This document shows, in pieces, positions 1-12,000 of a stretch of DNA of 64,000 nucleotides. Location: contig NZ_CP037423.1 in assembly GCF_007754155.1 (NCBI RefSeq), positions 10,598,938-10,662,937 on the forward strand, read 5' to 3'. The stretch is from Stieleria neptunia (GTDB lineage: Bacteria > Planctomycetota > Planctomycetia > Pirellulales > Pirellulaceae). Position 1 is the stretch's first letter; the number at the start of each line of letters is the position of its first letter. The position numbers and the translations under genes were made by a program. The notes below the pieces were generated by a model. It was given only the letters and a program-made list of their open reading frames with translations, did no database searches and was not told the origin of the DNA.

Positions 1-3000
1 GATCGACTTCGGCGCCGTAGTCACTGACCGTTCCGGAAATCACCGAAGTGAAGGAGCGGTACGTGACGGCTCCCGGAACGTTGTAAGGCTCCATCGACGT
101 CGTTGCGATGGTCCTCAGTAAACTGCCGTAGCTGGCGTAGGTAAACGATTCGCCACCGGCGGCGGCCAGGTATGCGTTCCACGGGAATCCGTGAGTCGGG
201 GTGTGCGGAATGATCTGTCCCGTGCGAAAGTCGACGTTGTAAGTGCCCGAACGCATCTCGAGTACGAAACTTTCCCGGTCGACGGCCGTGCCGCGTGTGG
301 AAATGATGTAGCCTAATCCGGTGATGTTGTTGATCGCATGCACATCGAGTTGTGCGATCAGACGTCGGCGTCGCAGATCGAACTGTTCGATTCCGGCGCC
401 GTTGTATTGAGTCATGTAGGCGATGCCGTCGCGAATTTCGATCGCGTCTTTCGGCCCCGGTGTGATCGGAATCGTCTCCAACACGTCGCCGGTGTCGGGA
501 TCGATTTGGAAGAGCTGATCAGATTTGGCCAGAAACAGATCGCCTTGGTAAATCGTCATCCCGGCGTGCGTTTCAACGGGTCCGGGCGACGGGAATTGGT
601 TCAACACCTCTCCGGACTGGGGATCGATTTCATAGATCGTCGAGACGCCGGCGTCGGTCGCTTGCGTGAACAGTCGGGTGATCGGATCCCCGGCGGCAAA
701 TCCGTCATGCTCCGCCGGGGAAACTTGCCGAACGGTGTATCGATCGGGAATCAGTCCGGCGATCGCGTAGTCACCGTTTTGGTCCGTGATCGCCGATGGT
801 TCACCCGAATCGAATCGTCGGTTCTCGTTCAAGTCGACGTAAACCGTGACGCCTTCCGACGCGGGTTCGCCGGCATCGATTGTGCCGCTCAGGTCCAGGT
901 CTTTCGCGACGTTGCCGGTGATCGAAGCCAGTTCGGCGTGGTGAAAATGGTTGACGTCGGTGATCGAATCACGCTCGGCCAACGTGACGACGACGCCATT
1001 GTCACGATACAAACCGCCGGCCAAGCCGTGCTGCGGGAGGAACCCGTCCAGCGTTCGGGTGCGAGCCCCGGTGTTGTCGTAAACGAGGATTTGGCCCGCA
1101 TTGGTTGTAAAGGGAACCGGGTAGGCAACAAAGACCTCGTCACCGATGCGTGCCATGCCGCGTTCATAGTCCTCCGTATTGAAATCGCTGACCAAGTCGG
1201 CCGTTTGCGTGAACGGATCGATCTGCAGCCAAGTATTCACAAAGGATGCCGAGGCATTCACGCCGACCAAAATGGACCGACCGTCGGCCGACGTTGTGCT
1301 GGCAGGCTGAAGTGACAGGGTCACTCCCTGCGTCGGAGGAGGGCTGTTCAGCGTGATCGGACCGAGGTATTCCCAGTCTCCTTGCGAGGCATAGATCTGA
1401 CCCAGCCCGCTGGGCGTCAGATCCGTTCGCCACAGTTCCATGTTGTCGGTTCTCGAACCTGCCACGACGAACAAAAATCCGCCGATAAAGATCGGTGAGG
1501 AGACGTTGAACGTGCCGTAGGGCGTGCCCGTCAACGCCCTCGGTAAACTGAAGTCCTGGTACGGCGTTCCGTTGAATGCGAGCTGGACAAGATCATGCGA
1601 ATCGCTGTTGATCAAGACAAGGTTCTGCCCATCGAATGCGAGTTCTGTCTCGGTCGTTTCAGACCCGTTGACGATGTACTCGCCCAACACAGCTCCGCTG
1701 ACGGGATCAAACTCATTGAGCACCAGTCGTTGGCCGACCTGAGAATGCACGTCGGAAATGCCGAACAGTCGATCGCGTGAGGGATAGGAATCACTGGGTC
1801 GATAGTGTTCCGGCGAAAGCGCTCGAATGGTAAACATTCCCGATTGCGTCCCCGTGAGCACGTATTCGCCGTTGAAATTTGAAACGGTCTGCGGTTCGTT
1901 GCCATCGGGAAAACCGTTGTCGTTCGAATCGGCAAACACGATGACGCCCTTCAGCGGAGGCTCGCCGGGGTCCTGAACTCCGTTGTCGTTCAGGTCGTCA
2001 TACTGTGTACCGGTGATCTCGTAGCCGAAAAAGCGTGCGCCAAAGTTTAAATCCGTGATCACCTGGTTCAGCGCCACCGTGACCTGATGTGCCGGGCTGG
2101 TCGATTCGTGCAATCGCGGCAACGACGCGCGTACAACATGGTTTCCCGGAACGACGTGCAGAAATTCATAGTACCCGTCCACGCCCGTGAATTGAGACGG
2201 TTCATCCACATCGTGACCGCCGCTATCGTTGAGATCCAAATACACCGTCGCTCCGGACACCCCGGCTTCTCCGGCGTCCCGAACGCCATCGCGATCGGCG
2301 TCGTCAAAGACGTATCCGGAGAGCGTCGTGTCGTTGCTGGTCAGGGCAAAGCTGACGTCCGCCGTGTCGGTGCTGGCGGCGAAGGAGACGGACACCGGAT
2401 TGGGACTGGTGCTCAAGTACCCGACCGGCAAACTGGCGTAGACAACGTGCGTGCCGAGTTCCAGCGTCGTGAATTCAAACATCCCGGCTTCATCGATGGA
2501 CGTCGTTGCCGGATCGTCCGCCAGCGTCTGCATCGTCGGCTCGCCGCTGTCCCATTGGCCGTTCTGGTTTTCATCCAGGAACACCGTCCAATCGACCAAC
2601 CCCGTTTCGCCGGCCGAGCGAACACCATCGGCATTGGTGTCCCCGTAAACGGCGCCACTGATTCGCGTCAGATTGGGTGTGGTCCCGAAATTGGCGACTT
2701 CCATCGACGTGGCGTCAACGATCGTCCGGTCCACGAACACCGGCGATGTTGAAAAGAAACCGGGTCGACTGACCAGACCAGCGCGGTGCGATTGAAATTC
2801 GAGCGGCGAAAACGAGTACCATCCCGTTTCATCTTCCCCGGTGGCCGGATCGTCGTCCGAGGTCACCGTCGTGCGTTCCCCGGAGTCGAATTGGTCGTTC
2901 CCGTTGGCGTCCAGATAAACGGTCCAGCCGGCCAGCCCGGGTTCGCCCGTCTCCAACACGCCGTCACGATCGGTGTCATCAAAGACCATCCCGCTGAGGG

Positions 3001-6000
3001 TTGCCTTGTTTTCAGTGACTCCCAAGTCGGCAACGGCTTCGGTCGTCGACAATTCGAGCGTGACGGTGGTGAAATCATTGATGTCGTCGATCCAACGCAA
3101 ATCCGGACGGACCCGTAAGATGTAATCTCCCAGTTCCAGGCTGCCGAAGCGATAGAATCCCCCCTCGTCGACGTCCGTGGTCAGCGGATCATCGCTGGCC
3201 GCGGTGCCGACCGGTTCGTTGGCGTCACGGTGCCCGTCGTTGTCTAAATCCAGGTAAACACCCGCGGCATCCACACCCCGTTCCCCCGGGTCGCGGACAC
3301 CGTCTCCGTCGGCATCAAAGTAAATGTGTCCGGACAGACTACGTCGAGGGAATCGTTCGACGGTGACGATCTCGCTGGCGTGGTTTCCATTGCCGACTCC
3401 GACCCCGCCCAATGGACTGTCGGTTGCGTCGACGATCGAGTCATCGTCGCCCAGCAACAACTGAATCGAGCCATCGGAGGAACCCGAATCGACGAGCACC
3501 TGAAACGTTTTTCCGTCTGGGAGTCCGGTGATGGAGAGGATGGAAGCTCCGGAAACGCCGGACTGGGAAACCGAAAAGTCACCGGCGTCGACGTTGAACA
3601 CCGGCTCGGAAAACGTCACGTCAAACAAGAGGTCGGCGAAATCAAGCAACGGCGATGGACTGGCCGTGATGGACACCACGGACGGATTCACGAAATCGAG
3701 CACAACGGGATCCGACGTCGGTGTCGCGGTTGAAACGCCAACCCCGTCATAAGGGATCGATCGCGTGTTGATGATCGAATCGTCGTCGGTCAAGAATAGA
3801 GCGAATTCGCCTTGACCGCCGGCCGCGGTCAAATCAACGGTCACGGTGTAACTGACCGGCCCATCGGTCACCGAGGCAATGGAGAGCCCTGTGAGTGAGC
3901 CCGACACGATTTCCAGTCCAAAATCACTCGCGTCGACGCCCGACACACTTTGGTCAAATGTGACCGTGAACTGAAGCTGTTCTGCCGTTCCGCCGGCGAT
4001 GACCATGGAGGCAATCGTGGGGGCTGGCAATTGAACGTCGATCGTCGGTGAGACGCCGACCACCGTGCCGGCACCGAAGCCTGTCAAAGGAACGTCGCGA
4101 TCGTTCCGGATCGAATCATCGTCGACGAGTTCCACCGACAAATCACCACGACCGTACGCGGCGGACAAATCGAGGGTGACCGTGTACGTCGTCCCGTTTC
4201 CGGCCACCGTATCGATCACCGCGCCGCTGATTTCGGACGTGGCGATGCGAAAGTCGCCGGCGTCCACTCCGCTGACACTTTCGTTGAACGTGACTTCGTA
4301 TTGCAGCGATTCCCCCGTCCAGGGACTCGTCGCCGACGTCGTGATCGAAACCAGCTCCGGCACCGGTGTCGTGACCGCCAGGTCGGCGCCCGTCACCGTC
4401 GTGGACGCCACCGTGACCCGCAGGGCGTCAGATCGTTCGGCGCGGTAAAGCTCGATGGATTGATCTCGATTGTTGACACGGACGACGACGTCTCCTGCGG
4501 AAGAGACCGCCATCAAGGAAGATGTGTTTTGATAGATGTTGCTGATCGTCGCGTCTTTCGTCCCGTAGATCGGCCCCTGCGTCAGACTGCCGTCGGCCGC
4601 GCGGTGAAGCAACTGAATCGCATTGTCCAAACCCAAGGCGACGAACACGATCTCGCCATCGGGGCTCAATTGCAGATCCATCGGCAGATCGCGAACGCCG
4701 TCGGTATCGAGATCCAATTTGCTGAAGTAGGAGAGTTGCCCGTCGGAGAGCGTATGAAAATGCCAGACCAGATCGTTCAGCGGTGCCGCCACATAAACGT
4801 CGCGGTCGTTGTCGGCGATTTCGGCGGACCAATTGCTGTAGAGACTCGGACTACTCTGGGAATCCGTCGCTTGGATTTGCGTGATGTCGCCGGTCAAGGG
4901 ATCCCGCGTATAGACTCGCATCAGGACGTTGCCATAATCAACGGCATAGAGTTTGGTGCCGTCGCTGTTGAACACAAGGTCCTGCACCCGCGCCGGTACG
5001 CCGGTACTGGCAAGCGTGGTCAACGTCCCTTCCACCGGATCAATCGCGTGCGGTGCGATGTAACCGCCACCGACGTACAGGTGCTTTCCGTCGGGTGAGA
5101 CTTCCAGTGCATAGGGACCAATGTCGGGGACATAGATCAGTTGTTTTCGCACCAACGTGCCGTCGGCGGTATTTCGTGCGTACACCGCGACGCGTTCGGT
5201 CTGGTCTTCGGAGACATACATGAACGCGCCGTCGGGCGTGAACGCGATGTCACCGGCAGCGTTGGTGGCGTCGACAAATTGATCGGCCAGGACTTGAACC
5301 TGCGTCAAGGATTCGGCCGCGGTTTGGGGCATCGCCAGGACAACGATCGCGTCGGACAAGTGATCAAAAACGTACAGGTGTCGTCCATCGGGACTCAGTC
5401 GCAGCGTCTTATTGTCGGCGTTGAAGTTCACCAGATCGGAATACGTGCTGGCCGTCACGTTGTCCCAATCGTTGTGTTCCAGCGCGTTCCAGACGCCTGA
5501 ATCGACGCGAAGTGCATACTCGCCCGGGTCAATGGAAACGAACTGATACCACCCGGATTCATCGTCTTGCACCGTCGCGGGGTCGTCGTCAGCGGTGATC
5601 GTGCTCGGTTCGCTCGCGGCATCGAACTGGCCGTTGTCGTTCAAATCCAGGTAGAGAGTGACCCCGGCAACGCCGCCTTCGGTTGGGTCTTGCACGCCAT
5701 TCTCGTTGAAGTCATGCCACAGCGTTCCTTCAATCGTTCCGGTCTTGGTGATCGTCACCGGATGGGAATTCGAATCTCCGTTGCCCGCACCCGGACCGCC
5801 CAGCGGTTGCGTCAAGCCGTCCGTGATCGAATCATCATCCACCAACCGCAACGTCAGCGTCCCGTCACCGTTGCCGGTGTCGACATCGATGGTGTAGATG
5901 TCACTCGAACCGGATACCCCAAGAATCGATGCGCCCGTGATGCCGACCGCGTCCAATTGGAAATCGCTGATGTCGACGTTTTGCACGGGTTCGTCAAAGT

Positions 6001-9000
6001 TGACGGTGAAGGTGATTGTCGATTCGGCCGTCACCGTCCCGGCAGCGGGCAACCAACCGCTGACCAACGGGGCCACATTGTCCACGTCAAAGGAGATCAA
6101 CGCGACGGTCTCCGTCCCCGTTCCGCCGAAGGGTTCCCCCAGCGTGTCGACGATCGAGTCATCGTCGTCGAGCATCAGGGAAACGGTTCCGTCGCCCGAC
6201 AATCCGCTGATCGTCACGGTGTAGATCGTCGGTCCGTCGGCGACTGTTCCGATCGTCGCGGCCGGAAATGCCGTCAGCGTTTCGGCGCTCAACACGAGGT
6301 CGGCCTCATCGAACCCGCTGACCGGTTCGCTAAATTCGATGGTGATCGTTGCCGAGGTTTCGCTGGTCGGGTCGGGGCGGTCGGATGTCGCTGAAACCAG
6401 AACAGGCGATGGATTGAATAAGCCGAAATCGAACCTGTCGTTCTGTGCTCCAAAACTCAATGACGTCAGATGATTTGTTTCGCTGCGAGTCCCCTGGTCC
6501 CGCGTGAACAGGTGTAAGTTGCGTTCGAATCCGTTGACGGCATAGACGTACTTGCCGTCCGGGCTGACGGCGGTGTCGTCCACCCCGCGCATCCCCGGCA
6601 CATCGACGTCGTCGGTCAAGACATCCAACGCCGTAAACGCCCCGGTGACCGGATCGCGAGTCAGCGTGTTCAAATTTGCGTAGTCGTCGTCCGCATAGTG
6701 CAGCGACGTTCCATCGGGCGAAAGCGAAGCACCGGCCGGTGTTGCCGGCATCACCCGCCGGGAATGAACACTCAGCAATCCCGTCGCGGGATCACGTCGC
6801 AGCGTGGTCAAGTCCTGATTGTTGAACGTGTCCCAACCGCTGACGATGATAAATTCGCCGTCGGATGAACTGAGCAACCGGGTAGGACGGCGCACATCGG
6901 GTAATTCTTGGATCTTGGTGAGCGTCCCATCGGTCGGGTCGCGATCAAAGGCGTTGATGTAATACTCGGCAAAACTGCCTGCATAAACATGCCGTCCGTC
7001 TGGCGAAATGGTCAGTCCGGACGCGTTTTGCAGCCTCGGCGTCTCGGCCCAGTCATGGAAGGTTTGCAGCAGCGTGACAACGCCTGTTGCCGGTTCGACG
7101 CCAAACACTCGTAGTGTGCTATCGGTATAAGACGTCGCGTACAAGTTCTTCCCATCGGGGCTGATCTGCAGATCCTGGGAAGCGGTACTGCTGATCCCCG
7201 CCGCTGACAGATCCAGACTTTGGACCTGTGTGAGCGAACCGTCGTTCAAGTCAAATCCATAGGTTTGCAGTTGCTTGCTCTGCTTTGAGTAGAGAAACAG
7301 AAACTTGCCGTCGGGGGAGAACGTCGGTGATTGAGGATCGCCAAAATCGGTCAAGCTGCCCGCCGGATACCAGTGCAACGACTCCAGCGTTCCGCCGGGA
7401 TGCTGTCGAAAGACGGCGATGCCGCCGCCACCGTCGCTGACCTGCAGCACGACGAAATCCCCGTCCGGTGAGACTTCGACGCCATAGTTGCCGAACACGG
7501 TCACCAGCAAGGGATCGGTCGTGATGGTTTGTTGATGGCTCAGAAATCCGCTGCCGCCGGTGAACTGACGTGGCGCGGTCTGCAGGTATTGCGTGCCGGA
7601 GACTTCAATCGCGATCGTCGCGGGTCCGGTCTGGTCCGTTGAGATCGCATAGAGTCCCGATTCATCGGTGTCGATGGTCCCCGGATCATCATCGCTGGTG
7701 ACGGCGAAGGGTTCGCCCGCGTCGCGGACGGCATTGCCGTTTTCGTCCAGGTAGACCAGGATGCCGCCGATCCCCGGTTCGGAAGCATCTTGATACGCGT
7801 CGTCGTCCTCGTCATGGAAAATCCGTCCGGTCACGACCGCCGGCTGGACCGTTTCAACGGCGCCGGCAAAGTCGCCGTTGCCCAGACCGGCCCCTGCCAA
7901 AGGCAAATTAACGACGTCAATGATGCTGTCGTCGTCGACCAGGTTCAGCGAGATCGTTCCCGTACCGGAAGTGTTGGTGACAACAACGGTGTAGCGATCG
8001 TCGGCACCGTTGACGGATTCAATCGTGACGTCTGTCAAACCTGTGGCATTGACCTGAAAGTCGCCGACGTCGACACCGCTTACAGGCTCGCTGAATGTCA
8101 CCACAAATTCAAGTCGACGGGTGGAGGTCGAATCGGTATAGACGTTTTCGATCGACTGGACCGTCGGGGCGAGCAAATCGATGTCGATCGCTGACGAGGA
8201 AAACGTGCCGTCGCCGATCGCCGGGCCGCCCAGGTCAAGACCATACAAATCGTCGATGGAACCGTCATCGACCACCGTGACGGTCAGCGTTCCCTGCTCG
8301 GCGCCCAATGAGATCGTTGCGGTGTAGCTGTCGCCGGATCCGACCAACCCGGTCACCGTCGCCGAAGTCAGTGAACCGCCGAGTTGAACATCGTCGAGAT
8401 CAAGTCCGACCACGGGTTCGCTGAATGTCACCTCAACATCGATCGTGTTTGTCGTCGCAGGAACGCTTCCGACGTAGTCGATCGAGACACCCTGCGGCGC
8501 CACGTTGAGAGCGGCAAAGCCTGGCAGAACGGTTGTTGAACCCGTCGCGACGGTCGCCTGGGTCGTCGTCGCGGTCCACTCGCCCGCATTGCGATTGAAA
8601 ATCACGACCGCGTCGTCGTAGGCGCCGACCACATACAAAAACCGACCGTCATTGGAGAACTCGGCATCCCAGGCACCGTTGAGCCCGTCCACACCACCAA
8701 ATCCGTCGCGGTATCGCAGCAACGAAGTCAGCTGGCCGGTCGATGCGTCACGTCGAAAGATCTCGATGGCATCGTACGCTTCGTACATCGCCACGACGTG
8801 GTGACCGTCCGGGCTGGCCAGCACCGATATGGGCCGGGCGGACGACGTCCCATTGGGGTCGGCGGTCGTCTGATGAAACGTCAACAAACCTGTCGTTGTG
8901 TCTCGGTCGAATACCGCAATCTTATCGCTGAAATAGCCGGCCGCGTACAGGTTCTTTCCATCGGTGCTGACCGACAGACCGGATACTCCGGACAGCCCAT

Positions 9001-12000
9001 CGACGGATGGATCCGATTGACGGATGGTTTGTTTCAGGGTCAACAATCCGCTGGAAAGGTCACGGTCATAAACGGTGATCGCCGAACTGCTGGCCCCGGA
9101 GACGTACACATGCCGCTGGTCAGGACTGAATTCGGCGGCAAAGGCGCCGCTCGTATTGCCGACGTATTTCTGCGTGTAGGAAACCAGCCCCGTGGACGGG
9201 TCGCGTGTAAACAGGGTGACCGAGCCATCGGTGAGCGCCGCGACGTACAGGTGCTTTCCGTCGTCGCTGACCTGGACGCCCACGGCTTCGTTCAAACCGT
9301 CCACGCCGCCGATTCCGTCGGTCAGTTTTCCCAGGAATGACAACTGCCCGGTCAGCGGATCGCGATCAAACATCACCAGTGCGTCGTCGAGTGCCGAAGC
9401 CACGTACAGGTTTTCACCGTCCTGGGTGATCGCGATCGACTGGGCGCCCCACAGTCCGGACACGCCGCCGACGTTGTCGACGACTTGCTGGACGACAGTC
9501 AGTTGTCCGGTCGCGGCATTGCGTGAGAACACCGTGACCGAATCGTCGTTGTACGAGGCGACGTAAAGGAAGTTGCCGTCGGGACTGGTCGTCACCCCGG
9601 CGGCTTCGTCCAAGTAGTTGGCGCCGGACGTCCCATCCTTGATCGCTCTGACGAAAGAGGTGCTGCCGATCGGAGCCGCGCGTGTCGCCGGGTTCGTCAA
9701 TTCAAACCCCGGCGGTGGCAAGACGACGACGGTATGTTCGCCATCAGCGATGCCTTGAACCAGATACGTGCCCGCTTCGTCCTGGTCGGTCGTGGCCGGA
9801 TCGTCGCCCATGGAAATTGCAAACGGTTCGCCCGGATCCAGTGTTCCATCGGCGTCCAGGTCGACGAACACGGTCGCTCCGGCGATCCCGACTTCTCCCA
9901 GGTCCGCGTAGCCGTCTTCGTCGGCATCCAACACCATCCGTCCGCTGATCGATCCTGATTTCAAGACCGTCAACGATTCGGAAAGCATTCCCCCGTTATC
10001 CACACCGACTCCACCGAGCGGATTGAGCGCCGCGTTGACGATGGAGTCGTCATCGAGCAACCGCAATTGCAACGTGCCGTCGCCGCTGCCGGTGTTGACC
10101 AAGACGTTGAATTGCGTGGGGCCTCCGGTGACCTCAACGATCGTCGCGCCGGTGAGGCCCGTCGACTCGATCACGAAGTCCGTCGAATCGACTCCGGTCA
10201 CCGGTTCGTCGAAGGTCGCGATAAAAGAGACGGTCGGGTCGGTGATGGGACCGGCGACGGCGGGACTGAGATCCGTGACCGATGGAGACAGGTTACGGAT
10301 TCCAAAATCGACACCGGTCGTCTCACGTCGCGTCGTCGTGACCGTGATCGGCTGGGCCGTGACGTCGCCGCTCAGTCGTGTAAACCGGGTCAGACTGTGA
10401 TCGCTTGCCGCCGCCGCGAACAACTCTCGTCCGTCGGGCGATAGCTTGACAAACTCCACTCCACCAAGCGAGTCGTGTGGCGAAACATCTTCCAGGACTT
10501 GTTGCGATGTCAGCTCACCGGTTTGTAAATCACGCGAGAGAACAACGATCTTGCTGATGCCATTGTCGGCGACATAAACAAATCGTCCGTCGGCGCTGAT
10601 CTCCAAGTCCCGCGGCGTGAGCAGCCCGACGCTCGCGGTGGGTTGCTGCGTCCACTGTCCGGCGATCAACTGGAAAATATGGACTTTGTGCGATCCACTG
10701 GTCGCACTGGAGCAATAAACGAATTCTCCGTCCGGCGAAAACTCGATATCGGTCGACGATCCGATTCCCGGGAACGACTGCGACTCGACCAAACGACCGC
10801 TTCCCGGGGTGATGTCGTAAACGGTCAGCCTGGACTGAAAATACGAATGCACGAAGAGCTGAGTGCCGTCGGGGGAGACCTGAACGAGATCGGGATAGTC
10901 CAACCCATCGACCCCATCGAATCCCTGGCGCAGCTCTTGGATCGGTTGCAACAGCCCCGTTGAATCGTCGATCCGATAAACGGAAACCGTGTCGCTATAC
11001 ATGCCCGCCGTAAACAGAAACTCACCGTCGGGGCTGATCGCCACAGAACGGATTCGATCGAACGAACGATTGTCACTGACCGCGCCCTCGACCGAATCCA
11101 CGACGGTCAGTTCGCCGGTCGCTGCGTCGCGACGGACGACAAAAATGGTGTTGATTGCGATTAAATACCCAAACCGCTCGTCGGAATCGAAGATCAAGTG
11201 CGACGGACTTCCCAGACCCGCAAACCCCGGGCTGGCGTCCGACCAAGTCGCCTGCAATGCGAACGGGTCGTTGACCGAAACGCGTGAATAAAGCGCCAGC
11301 TTGGATCCGTACGGTGACAACGCATAAAGATGTTTGCCGTCGGCGGTGAGCGAGATTCCGTCAACGCTGTACAGCGTGTCGGACGAATTGACTCCGGCGA
11401 AAAGGGAGTCCGCGACGGTCAACTGCCCGTCGTCTTGGGCGTAAGAAACCGGCGCGGTCTGTCGATGCTGTGGCGAATCGATTCGCACGGCATACGTCGT
11501 CGCGTCCGCCAGACCGTTTAATTCATAGGTCCCGGCTTCGTCAATCTCGCTCGTCACCGGATCATCGTCTTGCGTGGTCACCACGGGTTCGCCGGCGTCT
11601 CGGGAACCGTTTGCGTTGGTGTCCGCGTAGACGATAATGCCGCCCGCGCCCGATTCGTCGCGATCGTAAAGACCGTCCGCATTGGTATCGATCCACAGAC
11701 GGCCACGGATCGTCGCAGCGTCGATCACAACGGCGGAAGATTGGAACGATCCGTCACCGGCACCGCCGCCGGCCGTGCCGACGTCACCGAGTGCATTGGC
11801 CGCCACGTCAACGATCGTGTCATCGTCAACGAGCGCCAGCGACACGCTGCCGGCCGTGCCGCTGACACCGACTTCGACGCGATAGACACGGGCATCGCCT
11901 GTTGCGACGACGGCATCCACGCTTCCGACTGCCCCTCCGACGTCGACGGTTAGAAAGTCGGAGACATCGACGCCGCTGACCGGCTCGTCAAACGTCACAA

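Noticed and set aside
338..1315. Plus-strand frame of 325 codons
   Set aside because: Antisense to the giant modular gene; no domain and composition of an antisense frame.
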